From: an uncultured Parabacteroides sp.
Lineage (GTDB): Bacteria > Bacteroidota > Bacteroidia > Bacteroidales > Tannerellaceae
Assembly: GCF_947855115.1 (NCBI RefSeq)
Contig: NZ_CANTZW010000008.1
Location: 62,001 to 126,000 of the forward strand
Length of the DNA stretch: 64,000 nucleotides
Reading direction: 5' to 3'
Both the position numbers and the translations under genes were made by a program. The notes beneath the pieces were generated by a model. That model was given only the letters and a program-made list of their open reading frames with translations. It was not told the DNA's origin and searched no databases. The stretch's first letter is position 1. Each line of letters starts with the position of its first letter. Positions 1-10,493 of the stretch are shown here, piece after piece.

Positions 1-1
1 G

Positions 2-460
2 GGGCATATGGATCAGCAGACCTATGGCCTCACTTTGAAATTGCAGGTGAACGTGACTCCCGATATTTCCATCCAGTTCTATGGCGCCCCATTTACCTCT
101 ATCGCAAAATATGATGAGTTCAAATTAGCGGCAGATACGAAGTCGCATGCCTTTGAGAACCGTTTCCGGCGTGTTGGCCCAGACAACCTAAGTTATGCGG
201 AGGGTGTCTATACGATAGGGAAGGGAGACGGGCAGATCGCTTTTGAGAACCCGGATTTCAGATTTAACGAGTTTCGTTCTAACTTGGTAGCCCGTTGGGA
301 ATACTTGCCCGGCTCCACGCTTTACTTTGTATGGGAACACCGGATGTCAAACCGGGATAACTGGTATACTTCCGGCTGGGGGACTAATTTGGATCGTATG
401 TGGAGACTCCCTTCTACAAATACGTTCATGATCAAAATGAATTATTGGTTCAACTTGTAA
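2..460 (+). CDS. C-terminal end of a DUF5916-like outer-membrane protein (5' truncated)
   Basis: The reading frame is open to the left edge, so this is only the last ~153 residues of a longer protein. What is visible is alternating aromatic and polar beta-strand sequence ending in a terminal Phe-Asn-Leu, typical of the last strands of an outer-membrane barrel. The motif of strands around EYLPGSTLYFVWEH and the Trp-rich end resemble the C-terminal barrel of the DUF5916 family, often annotated as hydrolase or carbohydrate-binding family 9-like protein in Bacteroidota. The family assignment is from memory of the domain; the substrate is unknown. The first ATG in the frame (base 8) is internal, not a real start. 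Confidence 0.6.
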   Translation, partial: GHMDQQTYGLTLKLQVNVTPDISIQFYGAPFTSIAKYDEFKLAADTKSHAFENRFRRVGPDNLSYAEGVYTIGKGDGQIAFENPDFRFNEFRSNLVARWEYLPGSTLYFVWEHRMSNRDNWYTSGWGTNLDRMWRLPSTNTFMIKMNYWFNL

Positions 461-485
461 ATATAGGCGGAATTCATTAGCTTTG
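455..485 (+). promoter_or_regulatory. Bacteroidota-type promoter for PspC-uvrB
   Basis: TTG at 455-457 and TAGCTTTG at 478-485 with a 20-base spacer fit the Bacteroidota housekeeping promoter (TTTG, 19-21 bases, TAnnTTTG). Transcription would start near 492, which favours the ATG at 510 as the start of the next gene. Confidence 0.7.
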
Positions 486-509
486 TATATCAATAAAGAC
501 ATAAAAGAT

Positions 510-704
510 ATGGAAGAGAAGAAAAGATTAACCCGTTCGAATGACGGGATGATAGGTGGAGTTTGCGCCGGCCTTGCGGAATACTTGGGTATTGATCCGA
601 CGGTGGTGCGGGTCGCTTGGGTATTGATGGTTTTTTTCGCTGGATTCGGTATATTACTGTATATTATATTATGGTTGATAATGCCTAAACAACAGATTGG
701 ATAA
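510..704 (+). CDS. PspC domain small membrane protein
   Basis: A 64-residue protein whose whole length is a PspC domain: a charged N-terminus, the hallmark stretch NDGMIGGVCAGLAEYLGID, then one hydrophobic segment (about residues 35-58) rich in Val, Phe and Ile. PspC proteins are inner-membrane partners of envelope-stress regulators or stand-alone membrane proteins; what this copy regulates cannot be told. A TTG at 483 would extend the frame but overlaps the -7 promoter box, so the ATG at 510 is preferred. It ends three bases before uvrB and probably shares its transcript. Confidence 0.85.
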   Translation: MEEKKRLTRSNDGMIGGVCAGLAEYLGIDPTVVRVAWVLMVFFAGFGILLYIILWLIMPKQQIG

Positions 705-707
705 GGA

Positions 708-2732
708 ATGAATTTTGAGATATCGTCTTCGTTCAGTCCCACGGGAGATCAGCCCGAGGCGATTGCGGCGTTGTCGGAAGGGATCAAGGATGGTGTTCCT
801 TTCCAAACTCTTTTAGGGGTAACAGGTTCCGGTAAGACCTTTACGATCGCTAACGTGATAAAAGAAGTCCAGAGACCAACCTTGATATTGAGCCATAATA
901 AGACGCTTGCTGCGCAGTTGTATAGTGAGTTTAAAGCTTTTTTCCCGAACAATGCGGTGGAATACTTTGTATCTTATTATGATTATTACCAACCGGAAGC
1001 CTATCTACCTTCTACCGATACATACATCGAGAAAGACTTGGCGATCAATGAGGAAATCGATAAGCTACGCTTGAGGGCTACGGCTTCCTTGTTGTCGGGT
1101 CGTAAGGATGTTATCGTGGTATCGTCTGTATCCTGTTTATACGGTATGGCAGATCCTACGGCTTTCGCCGAGAAAGTGACACATCTGGAACGGGGTATGC
1201 GTATTGACAGGGATAAACTATTGCGTCGCTTCGTGGATGCTCTGTATGTGAATAACAAGTTGGAATTTAAGAGTGGCTGTTTCCGTGTGAATGGGGATAC
1301 GGTGGATATTTTCCCGGCAATCGAGACTTTCGACGGCATGGCTTACCGTATTGAGTTTTGGGATGACGAGATAGACCGGATCTCTTCGTTCAATCCCTTG
1401 ACGGGAGAGGAATACGATGAGCAGGATGAGCTGAATATTTACCCGACCAATTTGTTCGTTACCACCCAAGATCGTATCAATACGGCGATTAGCCAAATCG
1501 ATGTAGACCTGGGTACGCAGGTGAATTATTTGAGGGAGATCGGCAAGCCGTTCGAGGCGAAACGTTTGTATGAGCGCGTCACGTTCGACTTGGAGATGAT
1601 CCGAGAGTTGGGTCATTGCTCGGGTATCGAAAACTATTCTCGTTATTTTGACGGGCGTATGGCGGGAGACCGCCCTTTCTGCCTGTTAGATTATTTCCCG
1701 AAAGACTTTCTGCTTGTCGTAGATGAGAGTCATGTGACGATCCCCCAGATACGTGCGATGTATGGTGGGGACTATGCCCGGAAAAAAAACTTGGTGGAGT
1801 ACGGTTTCCGTCTGCCGGCGGCGATGGATAACCGCCCGCTTACCTTTGAGGAGTTTGAGTCGTTGACTCCTTTAGGCATTTACGTGAGCGCTACTCCCGC
1901 CGATTATGAGTTGATCAAGAGCGAGGGTGTGGTGGTCGAGCAGGTTATACGTCCGACAGGCCTGTTAGACCCAGTAATAGATGTACGTCCTTCCCTGAAC
2001 CAGATCGATGATTTGATGGAGGAGATCACACGGCGTTCAGCGCAAAACGAACGGGTGTTGGTGACCACGTTGACTAAGCGTATGGCAGAGGAGTTGACCT
2101 CTTATATGATCCGTATGGGAGTGAGGTGTAACTATATACATAGTGATGTCGATACCTTGGAACGAGTACAGATTATGGATGACCTTCGGAACGGCTTGTT
2201 TGATGTACTGGTGGGTGTCAACCTGCTGCGCGAGGGGCTAGATTTGCCGGAGGTCTCGTTGGTCGCTATTCTTGATGCGGATAAGGAGGGCTTTTTACGC
2301 TCCCATCGTTCCTTGACGCAAACGGCTGGACGTGCCGCCCGAAACGTGAATGGAAAGGTTATCTTTTATGCCGATAAGATCACGGATAGTATGCGGAGGA
2401 CAATAGATGAGACGAATCGCCGGAGAGAAAAACAAATGGCTTATAACGAAGCTCATGGCATTACTCCGAAGCAGGTTATGAGAAACAGTGTTTCCATGCT
2501 TGTCGATAAACAACAGCCGACAGTCGAGCCTTATGCTTACATAGAACCGGAACCGAGCCTAGTGGCAGACCCGGTCGTACAATACATGAACCGTACGCAG
2601 CTTGAGAAGGCGATTGAGCGGACTCGCAAGCTGATGACGGAAGCGGCGAAGAAACTGGATTTCATCGAGGCTGCTCAATTCCGTGACGAGCTGGTGAGAT
2701 TGGAGGATTTATTAAAGACGAAAAAAGATTAA
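708..2732 (+). CDS. uvrB: Excinuclease ABC subunit B
   Basis: A 674-residue UvrB of normal length. UvrB loads with UvrA on damaged DNA, verifies the lesion and recruits UvrC in nucleotide excision repair. Visible motifs: Walker A GVTGSGKT near residues 37-44, the damage-probing beta-hairpin with the [10 protein letters not shown] stretch near residue 92, the DESH Walker B box, helicase motifs around [24 protein letters not shown]... near residue 505, and the C-terminal UVR motif (EAAQFRDEL) that binds UvrC. It begins three bases after the PspC gene and ends three bases before the DUF1460 gene, so the three look like one transcript. Confidence 0.97.
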   Translation: MNFEISSSFSPTGDQPEAIAALSEGIKDGVPFQTLLGVTGSGKTFTIANVIKEVQRPTLILSHNKTLAAQLYSEFKAFFPNNAVEYFVSYYDYYQPEAYLPSTDTYIEKDLAINEEIDKLRLRATASLLSGRKDVIVVSSVSCLYGMADPTAFAEKVTHLERGMRIDRDKLLRRFVDALYVNNKLEFKSGCFRVNGDTVDIFPAIETFDGMAYRIEFWDDEIDRISSFNPLTGEEYDEQDELNIYPTNLFVTTQDRINTAISQIDVDLGTQVNYLREIGKPFEAKRLYERVTFDLEMIRELGHCSGIENYSRYFDGRMAGDRPFCLLDYFPKDFLLVVDESHVTIPQIRAMYGGDYARKKNLVEYGFRLPAAMDNRPLTFEEFESLTPLGIYVSATPADYELIKSEGVVVEQVIRPTGLLDPVIDVRPSLNQIDDLMEEITRRSAQNERVLVTTLTKRMAEELTSYMIRMGVRCNYIHSDVDTLERVQIMDDLRNGLFDVLVGVNLLREGLDLPEVSLVAILDADKEGFLRSHRSLTQTAGRAARNVNGKVIFYADKITDSMRRTIDETNRRREKQMAYNEAHGITPKQVMRNSVSMLVDKQQPTVEPYAYIEPEPSLVADPVVQYMNRTQLEKAIERTRKLMTEAAKKLDFIEAAQFRDELVRLEDLLKTKKD

Positions 2733-2735
2733 CTT

Positions 2736-3608
2736 ATGAGAGGGGGGATGGGGATACTTGGCTTTTGTATGTGGGCATGGTTAGCGTTTGGAGCAAGTGC
2801 CCAGGATTGCGATTCCTTTAAGTTGTATTGCACGGTCGAGGACCGTTCTGTCTTCGACCGGTATTATGCTTGTACGGACTCCAAGAAATCGCTGCCACTG
2901 AATGAGCTGATGATCCATACCGCCCTTTTCTTCCGGGAGACTCCTTATGTCGCCTCTACCTTGGAGAGAGAGCCGGAGGGCCTGGTTGTCAATCTGCGGG
3001 AATTGGATTGTACCACGTTTGCGGAGACAGTACTGGCTTTATCCCGTACCATGCAGGGAGAGAATACTTCCTTTGAAAGTTTCTGTGAGAACCTGCGGTA
3101 TCTCCGGTATCGGGAAGGTACGATCCGGGATTATACGGATCGTTTGCATTATATGACAGACTGGTTCTACGAGAATGAGCGAAAAGGAATCGTGAGAGAT
3201 ATAGGGCAGGAGATAGGAGGTATCCTCTTGCCGCTGGAATTATCTTTTATATCTACGCACCCGAATAGCTATAAACAGTTGAAGAGTCATCCGGAATTGA
3301 TCCGAAAGATAGCAAATAAGGAGAAAGAGATCAATCGGCGTTCTTATTATTATGTGCCTAAAGGGAAGATAGACAAATGTTCGTCCGGGATTAAGAATGG
3401 TGATATCCTCTGTTTTGTCACTTCCATCAAAGGATTAGACGTTACGCATGTCGGGATCGCTTATTGGAAAGAGGGCCGGTTGACATTTATCCATGCCTCT
3501 TCTTCTGCCCGGAAGGTAATCATCCAAGAATCCTCATTGCGGGATTATGCGGAGGGGATAAAGAGTTGCAAAGGGATATTGATAGCCCGCCCATTACCCA
3601 CTCATTGA
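2736..3608 (+). CDS. DUF1460 amidase-like secreted protein
   Basis: A 290-residue exported protein. Residues 1-22 form a signal peptide ending in Ala-Ser-Ala-Gln. The body fits DUF1460, a papain-like fold family related to N-acetylmuramoyl-L-alanine amidases and NlpC/P60 hydrolases. The probable nucleophile is Cys92 in LDCTTFAE, and the partner histidine lies in DVTHVGIAYW near residue 236. The likely role is cutting cell-wall peptides in the periplasm; substrate is inferred from the family only. It starts three bases after uvrB. Its stop overlaps the stop of the convergent DUF5686 gene by seven bases. Confidence 0.85.
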   Translation: MRGGMGILGFCMWAWLAFGASAQDCDSFKLYCTVEDRSVFDRYYACTDSKKSLPLNELMIHTALFFRETPYVASTLEREPEGLVVNLRELDCTTFAETVLALSRTMQGENTSFESFCENLRYLRYREGTIRDYTDRLHYMTDWFYENERKGIVRDIGQEIGGILLPLELSFISTHPNSYKQLKSHPELIRKIANKEKEINRRSYYYVPKGKIDKCSSGIKNGDILCFVTSIKGLDVTHVGIAYWKEGRLTFIHASSSARKVIIQESSLRDYAEGIKSCKGILIARPLPTH

Positions 3609-5806
3609 AATAACTCAAAGGCAAACTTGAGTCCCACGCTTTGGTAATGCCAGCGTTCGAACCCGGCGAATACTCCGATATTGAAGATATGGTTCCCGAT
3701 CCCGTAGCCTATTTCCGTATAGCTGGGCAATACTGGTGTCCATAGCTGGCTTAAGTAAAAGCGCTCGGAAAAGATATAGCGAGAGGCTACTTGCATGAAT
3801 TTCTTTGTGGAGTTGATACGGAGTATTTTGAATAACACAAACGGGCTCTCGTACATGAAATGTGCTTGTATGTATTTGTCGGAAGCATTGAACCATTCCC
3901 CTTTCAACAAATTAAAGACACCTCCGATCTGATCGTCCCACGTGTCAGGGAAATTCCTGCGGGTGAAGTATCTGAAATCTGCGAAGTAAGTGGATTTCTG
4001 TTGCGTGTAGAGACCGGCACTGATATGATAGTTCAATCGCCTGCATAAGCCAAGCATGAGGCTTTGATGAATATCTGCCTCTATCCGACCGTAGTCTCCC
4101 GTACTTTTTCCAATCCCGGGGATACCTCTCGCAAATTCGATGGAGATCGTGGGATAATAGGAATATACATACTCTTTCCGGTATCCGTCCATGCGATAAT
4201 ATTGGCGAGGTGTGTAGGAGATACCGAGTACGGGCGTAAAATCATTGTAATTCTGGCTGAGTATTTCTTCCACGTCGTCACCGGGATCAATCTCCACTTT
4301 CTTCTTGGAAGGGATACGTCGATGGTAAGAAATGCCTGTTGTCAGTTGAAACCCGTTGAACAACTCGATGGAGTTTTTTATCTCGGCGTAATAATGCTTG
4401 AAATATTCAAGGTCTAAATCATCGAAGTTGAAGGTGGAATCCTTTAACTCCTCGTTGATTTTCCGGGTGATCTCGGAAGAATAACTCTCATTACTGTTTC
4501 CGATCTCAATCGATAAGACCCCTCGTTTTTGCGGCGAGTATTCCCAATCGCCTCCGATCTTGAAAAATATTTGTTTACGCTTGAATACGTAACCGATCTC
4601 GGGATGAAAACGGAGCTGCTTGTCATGAGTGAAAGTCTTGCTGATACGGAACCTCTGTTTATAGGTAATCCCGTTGCGGGCAGAATAACCTAGCTGGAAC
4701 GGGTTTAGAAAGCCTGAATATTTGATACGGGTCGATTTATAATCCATATTGACCGTATTTGTCAATTGTTCCGTCAACTTGACATACTTCCGAAGATCCT
4801 CTACCGTATCGGTTTTACTTACCTCTCTCTCTTGAGTTTTGCTGTATAGATAAGCCTCGTCCGGACTCAAGGGGATGTCGCGGTGCTTGTTCCAGTAGCA
4901 AGAATCCCTGATAATAGGGACTGTGTCTGATGATAGTTTGTAATAATTTGTCAGGTCTAAAGACTTCCACTTATGGTTTTCGTTATCCTCTTCCACCCAT
5001 TCTACCTCGTTATACTTAAAGGAGGAGTGGTAGGTAGTTACCACCGTGTTCCCTAATACCCTATATCGAAGGAACAGATCCGCTTTCTCGGGTAGGATGA
5101 ACCGCCTGAAATCCCGCCCGTAGCTCATGACCAGATTGAATTCGGCGAAAGAGTAACGACCGTTCATATCGATCTTGTCGATCGTCCATGACTGGTCGAT
5201 AATGTATAAGTCTCCGCATACCAGTTTCTGGCTCCATTGTTTCGGTAGGAAACGGATCTTGTAAATCGTCAAGCCGTTGGTCGTTTCCACGCTTTCCAAG
5301 TTGAACGTATAAAACTTAAAGGCATTGTCGGCTATAGGCATAAAGATTGCGTCATCGTAGGCGGTGGGAGAGTATACGTTTAGGTTTAAGAACGCCAAGG
5401 CCTCCTGCTGTTTCTTCCCGTTGGGGATACTGTTTCCGTTGACTGCCTTCAGGTCATGAAGATAATTCTGTGGGGCGTTATATTTAGATAGGCTGACCAT
5501 CTCGAAAAGCATATCTTTGTTTTTCCGGTCGATGGGGAAGATATGGTGGGCGAGGCGTATTAATAAATTTTGTTTTAAAATTTCTGTACGCCCCTTGATA
5601 TAAATCTCGGCCTCGTATTTAGAAACCGTGTTCTTATATAGGGAAGCTTTCTTGATGACAAGTTGCATGATCGAGTCCGCTCGTTCTCTCGTTACCCGAT
5701 TCTCCTTGTCGAAAGACAGTATCTTATCACTATAAGTATCAGTGTTCTTTGCGAGAATACTTATAGATATTAAAATCAGGGTAAGTATCGAATATAGTTT
5801 TTTCAA
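3602..5806 (-). CDS. DUF5686 family outer-membrane protein
   Basis: A protein of ~734 residues with a signal peptide followed by a beta-rich body of the DUF5686 family, found beside or within TonB-receptor-like proteins of Bacteroidota. Many relatives carry an N-terminal carboxypeptidase-regulatory-like domain; this one goes directly from the signal peptide into the alpha-rich region (ADSIMQLVIKKA) and then the DUF5686 body with many aromatic barrel strands to a terminal Phe. No ATG lies near the N-terminus. The longest frame begins at a TTG (5830), but a TATGTTTG promoter box covers 5828-5835, so the TTG at 5806, giving MKKLYSILTLIL, is preferred. Function unknown. Confidence 0.8.
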   Translation of the reverse strand: MKKLYSILTLILISISILAKNTDTYSDKILSFDKENRVTRERADSIMQLVIKKASLYKNTVSKYEAEIYIKGRTEILKQNLLIRLAHHIFPIDRKNKDMLFEMVSLSKYNAPQNYLHDLKAVNGNSIPNGKKQQEALAFLNLNVYSPTAYDDAIFMPIADNAFKFYTFNLESVETTNGLTIYKIRFLPKQWSQKLVCGDLYIIDQSWTIDKIDMNGRYSFAEFNLVMSYGRDFRRFILPEKADLFLRYRVLGNTVVTTYHSSFKYNEVEWVEEDNENHKWKSLDLTNYYKLSSDTVPIIRDSCYWNKHRDIPLSPDEAYLYSKTQEREVSKTDTVEDLRKYVKLTEQLTNTVNMDYKSTRIKYSGFLNPFQLGYSARNGITYKQRFRISKTFTHDKQLRFHPEIGYVFKRKQIFFKIGGDWEYSPQKRGVLSIEIGNSNESYSSEITRKINEELKDSTFNFDDLDLEYFKHYYAEIKNSIELFNGFQLTTGISYHRRIPSKKKVEIDPGDDVEEILSQNYNDFTPVLGISYTPRQYYRMDGYRKEYVYSYYPTISIEFARGIPGIGKSTGDYGRIEADIHQSLMLGLCRRLNYHISAGLYTQQKSTYFADFRYFTRRNFPDTWDDQIGGVFNLLKGEWFNASDKYIQAHFMYESPFVLFKILRINSTKKFMQVASRYIFSERFYLSQLWTPVLPSYTEIGYGIGNHIFNIGVFAGFERWHYQSVGLKFAFELFQ

Positions 5807-5827
5807 CGATTTTACATTCTTTCCGGA

Positions 5828-5835
5828 CAAACATA
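5828..5835 (-). promoter_or_regulatory. -7 box for the DUF5686 gene
   Basis: TATGTTTG on the minus strand matches TAnnTTTG. No good -33 element is seen. It places transcription start near 5821 and argues against the upstream TTG as start codon. Confidence 0.45.
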
Positions 5836-5932
5836 ACGAATAAATTTCAGTTTAGACGTGAAAGAAAGTAAAATGTTACAATATCGTGTAATTAATCGTA
5901 CAAAAGTTTTTATTTTATCAAAAGAAAAATCG

Positions 5933-5940
5933 TATATTTG
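5933..5940 (+). promoter_or_regulatory. -7 box for the Crp/Fnr regulator gene
   Basis: TATATTTG matches TAnnTTTG and lies about 29 bases before the start codon. The -33 region is only T-rich. The region 5836-5932 is an AT-rich divergent intergenic stretch. Confidence 0.55.
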
Positions 5941-5968
5941 TGCTTCATAAGTATGTTATATAGCAGTC

Positions 5969-6670
5969 GTGGTTAAACAGCAGAAAGAAGAGGTCGATTT
6001 GTCGGCCAGTTTATCAGAGGTGTGGAGGGTTCTGACCGAGAAAGAACGTGAGATCCTCCGTAGTAATTCGACGATCCAGCATTTCAAACGTAACGAGTTG
6101 ATTTATTGCGAGGGCGACGAACCAAAGGATATGATGTGCTTGTTAAAGGGTAAAGTGAAAATCTATAAGGATGGCGTAGGCGGTAGAAGCCAGATTATCC
6201 GGATGATTAAGCCTGTACAATATTTTGGTTACCGGGCTAGTTTCGCTCAAGAAGATTACTTGACGAACGCTTCCGCTTTCGAGGCTTCTACGGTTTGTAT
6301 GATTCCTATGACGGTGGTTACAGGTCTTTTGACGAGCAATCCGAATTTGGCCATGTTTTTCATCCGACAGTTATCAATTGATCTGGGTATTTCGGATGAA
6401 CGTACGGTGAACCTTACGCAAAAGCATATTCGTGGGCGGTTAGCTGAATCTTTGTTATTCTTGAAAGATAGTTATGGTCTGGAAGAAGACGGTGCTACAT
6501 TAAGTATCTATCTGGCTCGTGAAGATCTGGCGAATCTATCTAATATGACTACGTCGAATGCGATTCGTACCTTGTCTACTTTTGTGGCAGAGCATATTAT
6601 CGCCCTGGATGGTAGAAAGATAAAGTTGATAGATGAGGATCGGCTGAAGAAGATCAGTAAGATGGGATAA
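5969..6670 (+). CDS. Crp/Fnr family transcriptional regulator
   Basis: A 233-residue regulator. An N-terminal cyclic-nucleotide-binding-like beta-barrel (about residues 25-130, with GDEPKDMMCLLKGKVKI) is joined by a dimerisation helix to a C-terminal winged helix (REDLANLSNMTTSNAIRTLSTF region near 183-204) that binds DNA. No Fe-S cysteine cluster is evident at the N-terminus, so an Fnr-type oxygen sensor is unlikely. The start is a GTG; no in-frame ATG lies closer. The gene is single, divergent from DUF5686 and convergent with kdsA. Targets and ligand are unknown. Confidence 0.88.
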   Translation: MVKQQKEEVDLSASLSEVWRVLTEKEREILRSNSTIQHFKRNELIYCEGDEPKDMMCLLKGKVKIYKDGVGGRSQIIRMIKPVQYFGYRASFAQEDYLTNASAFEASTVCMIPMTVVTGLLTSNPNLAMFFIRQLSIDLGISDERTVNLTQKHIRGRLAESLLFLKDSYGLEEDGATLSIYLAREDLANLSNMTTSNAIRTLSTFVAEHIIALDGRKIKLIDEDRLKKISKMG

Positions 6671-6676
6671 CGATAT

Positions 6677-6745
6677 AAATCGGGAGATTGGGAATCAAGA
6701 ATGTCGAAAGGATATTTCTTGATCTCTCAATTCCCGATTTTTCGA
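6677..6745. terminator. Bidirectional terminator between the Crp/Fnr gene and kdsA
   Basis: AAATCGGGA (6677-6685) pairs with TCCCGATTT (6732-6740), and inner arms also pair (TCAAGAA with TTCTTGA), giving a long hairpin between two convergent genes, with a T-rich stretch on the plus side. Confidence 0.7.
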
Positions 6746-6747
6746 TT

Positions 6748-7551
6748 TTATAATATCGCTTGTTTTAGGCGTACCAAACGTGTCAAGAGGTCTTCCAGCA
6801 GGTCTAGCCTTAACATGTTAGCCCCATCTGATTTAGCCTGTTTCGGTTCCGGATGAGTCTCAATAAACAGACCGTCCGTGCCTACGGCGATGGCGGCTTT
6901 CGCTATTGTCTCGATGAGGGTGGGTAGTCCACCGGTTACGCCGGAGGTTTGATTCGGTTGTTGTAAGGAATGGGTTACGTCCATGATGACAGGGAAACCG
7001 AATGTTTGCATTTGTGGGATACCTCGGAAATCGACAACAAGGTCAGTATATCCGAATGTCGTTCCCCGTTCGGTAATCATTACCTTATCATTTCCTGCGT
7101 CCACTACCTTTTGTGTGGCGAATCGCATGGCATCCGGAGAAAGGAACTGTCCTTTTTTTATATTGACGATTTTCCCGGTCTCGGCCGCCGCTACTAACAA
7201 ATCTGTTTGGCGGCATAGGAAAGCTGGGATTTGAAGGACATCGACATATTCGGCGGCCATGGCAGCCTCCTTTGTCTCATGGATGTCGGTGACGGTGGGG
7301 ATATGGAAAGTCTCACCTACCTTCCGTAAAATCTTTAGCGCTTTTTCGTCTCCGATACCCGTGAAAGAATCTAGGCGGGAACGATTTGCTTTCCGGTAGG
7401 AGCCTTTAAATACGTAGGGTATATGTAGCTTTTCCGTGATACCTGTTATTTTCTCGGCGATCCGTAACGCCATCTCTTCTCCTTCGATTACACAAGGACC
7501 TGCCATCAAGAAGAAATTCTTGCCATTATTTAGGTCGTTTATTGTTATCAT
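6748..7551 (-). CDS. kdsA: 3-deoxy-8-phosphooctulonate synthase (KDO-8-P synthase)
   Basis: A 267-residue class I-type aldolase-fold enzyme that condenses phosphoenolpyruvate with arabinose-5-phosphate to give KDO-8-phosphate, the precursor of the lipopolysaccharide inner core. Visible are GPCVIEG near residue 18, the substrate loop GSYRKANRSR, TERGTTFGY and the metal/substrate region DVTHSLQQPN. Length is slightly short of the E. coli enzyme but normal for the phylum. Its ATG overlaps the miaA stop by four bases, so it is translationally coupled to miaA. Confidence 0.95.
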   Translation of the reverse strand: MITINDLNNGKNFFLMAGPCVIEGEEMALRIAEKITGITEKLHIPYVFKGSYRKANRSRLDSFTGIGDEKALKILRKVGETFHIPTVTDIHETKEAAMAAEYVDVLQIPAFLCRQTDLLVAAAETGKIVNIKKGQFLSPDAMRFATQKVVDAGNDKVMITERGTTFGYTDLVVDFRGIPQMQTFGFPVIMDVTHSLQQPNQTSGVTGGLPTLIETIAKAAIAVGTDGLFIETHPEPKQAKSDGANMLRLDLLEDLLTRLVRLKQAIL

Positions 7552-8471
7552 AGTTGATTATTTATTATTTGCATTGTTATCGCTATCTTTTCTTCGGTTG
7601 GAAGGGTAGCGTCTATCCAATGGATCTCGCATCCCCGGCGTTCCATACCTCGAAACCAAGTCATCTGTCTTTTTGCGAATTGGTGGATCGCTATTTCTAG
7701 TCGCTCAATCATCTCCTTGAACGAAAGTTCCCCAATGATATACAAAGTAAGAAATTTGTATTCCAGTCCGTAATAGATCAGGTCTTCCGGTTTAACGCCT
7801 GTAGCCAGTATATTGCGTACTTCGTCCACCATGCCTTCGTCTAAACGGGCCCGCAACCGTTTGGATATTTTTTCTCTACGTAATTCTCGGGCGATATTGA
7901 TACCGATGATCAGGCTGTTGATCGGGTTATACTCGTTTATATCCGGAGCTTGATTTTTATAGTACTCTTCGATCTCAATCGCACGAATTGCTCGCTGGGC
8001 AGTATCTACATCCGTTTTATTATGCAGTACCTTATAAGAGGCAAGAATGGCCTCCAGCTCTTCCAGGCTCTTATTTACCAAAGATTCCCTTAGTACTGGG
8101 TTTGGGGGTACGTCCAGTAACTTATACCCTTTTAATACGGCCTCGATATACATTCCGGTTCCCCCGCATAGGATTGGGAGTTTACCTTTTTGCTTGATCT
8201 CCTCATACACCCGGAAAAAGTCGTGTTGGTACTCAAATACATTGTATTTGTAACCAGGGGCGCAGATATCAATCAGATGGTAGGGGATTTGTTTTCCACC
8301 AACGTTGTAATCTGCCAGATCCTTACCTGTCCCGATGTCCATGGAACGGTATATCTGCCGGGAATCAGCGCTGATGATCTCCGTATCCAGATGGGCAGCG
8401 AGAGCAGCGGCAAAAGCCGTCTTCCCAGATGCTGTAGGCCCGAGTATGGTAATAAGTTCGTATTTTTCCAT
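7548..8471 (-). CDS. miaA: tRNA dimethylallyltransferase
   Basis: A ~307-residue enzyme that transfers a dimethylallyl group to N6 of A37 in tRNAs reading U-starting codons. The P-loop GPTASGKT lies near residue 11 and the substrate motif DSRQIYR near 38; the C-terminal half contains the tRNA-binding helices (AKRQMTWFRG). A GTG one codon upstream is in frame, but the ATG at 8471 is preferred. Coupled by a four-base overlap to kdsA. Many Bacteroidota carry two miaA copies; whether this is the only one cannot be seen here. Confidence 0.93.
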   Translation of the reverse strand: MEKYELITILGPTASGKTAFAAALAAHLDTEIISADSRQIYRSMDIGTGKDLADYNVGGKQIPYHLIDICAPGYKYNVFEYQHDFFRVYEEIKQKGKLPILCGGTGMYIEAVLKGYKLLDVPPNPVLRESLVNKSLEELEAILASYKVLHNKTDVDTAQRAIRAIEIEEYYKNQAPDINEYNPINSLIIGINIARELRREKISKRLRARLDEGMVDEVRNILATGVKPEDLIYYGLEYKFLTLYIIGELSFKEMIERLEIAIHQFAKRQMTWFRGMERRGCEIHWIDATLPTEEKIAITMQIINNQL

Positions 8472-8489
8472 CACAAGGACAAAGATAAT

Positions 8490-8521
8490 AAAAAAGCCGT
8501 ACCCCGGAGGATACGGCTTTA
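8490..8521 (-). terminator. Rho-independent terminator of gapdh
   Basis: Read on the minus strand: AAAGCCGTA, a GC-rich loop region, TACGGCTTT, then a run of T. It lies directly after the gapdh stop and before miaA. Confidence 0.85.
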
Positions 8522-8541
8522 AACTATATAACCTTAGTTAA

Positions 8542-9573
<1,032 letters not shown>

Positions 9574-9658
9574 TTATTAATAATAAGTTTTTATTTCCAC
9601 TTCCTTGGTGATAACAAAAGGAATGAATTCTATTGTGTCATCCCAGTTTCAACGACTG

Positions 9659-9666
9659 CAAATGTA
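9659..9666 (-). promoter_or_regulatory. -7 box of the gapdh promoter
   Basis: TACATTTG on the minus strand matches TAnnTTTG. The -33 region is not a clear match. Transcription would start about 100 bases before the start codon, leaving a sizeable 5' leader. Confidence 0.55.
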
Positions 9667-9702
9667 GTCATGTTTTTTGTATTGTACCTTATAATCGGCC
9701 CA

Positions 9703-9740
9703 GAAAAAAATTGCCCTCTAACATAAATTAATTGTTAGAG
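9703..9740 (-). terminator. Terminator of the YtxH/holin-like operon
   Basis: CCTCTAACA pairs with TGTTAGAGG across a 9-base AT loop, followed on the minus strand by GCAATTTTTTT. It begins one base after the stop of the last gene. Confidence 0.85.
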
Positions 9741-9741
9741 G

Positions 9742-10119
9742 TTATTTCTTTTTCTTGAATAAGAGGTTTGAGAACCATTTTTTCGCTTTTTTGATTCCCC
9801 AAGTCATGATAAATGGTTGAGCGATGTCCCAAGCGATGGGAATCATGCCTTTCATTATGGATAAATAGTCAGGGAGTCCCAAAGCGAAAGACGGCTGTCC
9901 GGTCATCGTAGCTGGGGTCTCGCCCTTGTCTTTAGCTTTTGCGGCGGACTTATCGCTAGGGAAAAGGAGAGACGATAATCCGGATAACAGCAGACTTCCT
10001 GCATTCTCCTGTATATAAGAGAAGTCCTCATCTAACTTCTGTTCCTGGCGCTTACACTGTCTCGTTATGCGTTCTTTGTCAGAAATCAGTTTCTCCAGTG
10101 GGGTCTGCTGGTTGTTCAT
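9742..10119 (-). CDS. Conserved hypothetical protein, third gene of the YtxH operon
   Basis: A 125-residue protein with a charged, coiled N-terminal third (KLISDKERITRQCKRQEQKLDEDF), a serine/leucine-rich middle and a moderately hydrophobic region (about 82-112) before a lysine-rich tail. No domain is recognised. It overlaps the holin-like gene by 41 bases and ends at the operon terminator, so it is probably co-expressed with it and acts at the envelope. Function not known. Confidence 0.7.
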   Translation of the reverse strand: MNNQQTPLEKLISDKERITRQCKRQEQKLDEDFSYIQENAGSLLLSGLSSLLFPSDKSAAKAKDKGETPATMTGQPSFALGLPDYLSIMKGMIPIAWDIAQPFIMTWGIKKAKKWFSNLLFKKKK

Positions 10120-10486
10120 TGTTTGTCGTGTTATTTTTATCGTCGTTTACCGTCATAGCGGCTATTACCTCGTTTAATACTTTTGTGCATATCCTGTTCC
10201 TGTTCATTATTATGATACCGATAAGCAGCACGTACAATACCGCTACGATACCGAATCCGAAACTGGAAGAACCTAGCCACTCTCCTAGGAAGAAGCCCAA
10301 GGCCAAGAATATGAACAAGATGGCAAAAAACGCCAAGAACAATAATATCAAGCCATATGAGAGAACGGCTATGACTTTGCCCGTTCTCTCATATGTGCTC
10401 AACTTCAGGAGCTCAAGTTTTAGCTCCACGTAAGCTGATACATCTTCTTTCAGCTCGCGGAAAACTTTTCCCGGATCTTTCTCCAT
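10079..10486 (-). CDS. Phage holin family (holin-X/3_6-like) membrane protein
   Basis: A 135-residue protein with an amphipathic, acidic N-terminus (KVFRELKEDVSAYVELKLELLKL), two transmembrane helices (about residues 38-68 and 74-95) and a hydrophilic Asn/Thr-rich tail. This is the layout of the holin-X-like family (PF07332 type), which in Bacteroidota is chromosomal and not part of a phage. It sits seven bases after the YtxH gene and overlaps the next gene. The probable role is envelope homeostasis; no lysis genes are nearby. Confidence 0.8.
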   Translation of the reverse strand: MEKDPGKVFRELKEDVSAYVELKLELLKLSTYERTGKVIAVLSYGLILLFLAFFAILFIFLALGFFLGEWLGSSSFGFGIVAVLYVLLIGIIIMNRNRICTKVLNEVIAAMTVNDDKNNTTNNEQPADPTGETDF

Positions 10487-10493
10487 ACGAAGC

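Noticed and set aside
10079..10486. Holin gene as a sign of prophage
   Set aside because: It is the chromosomal holin-X-like family with YtxH as neighbour; no other phage genes are present.
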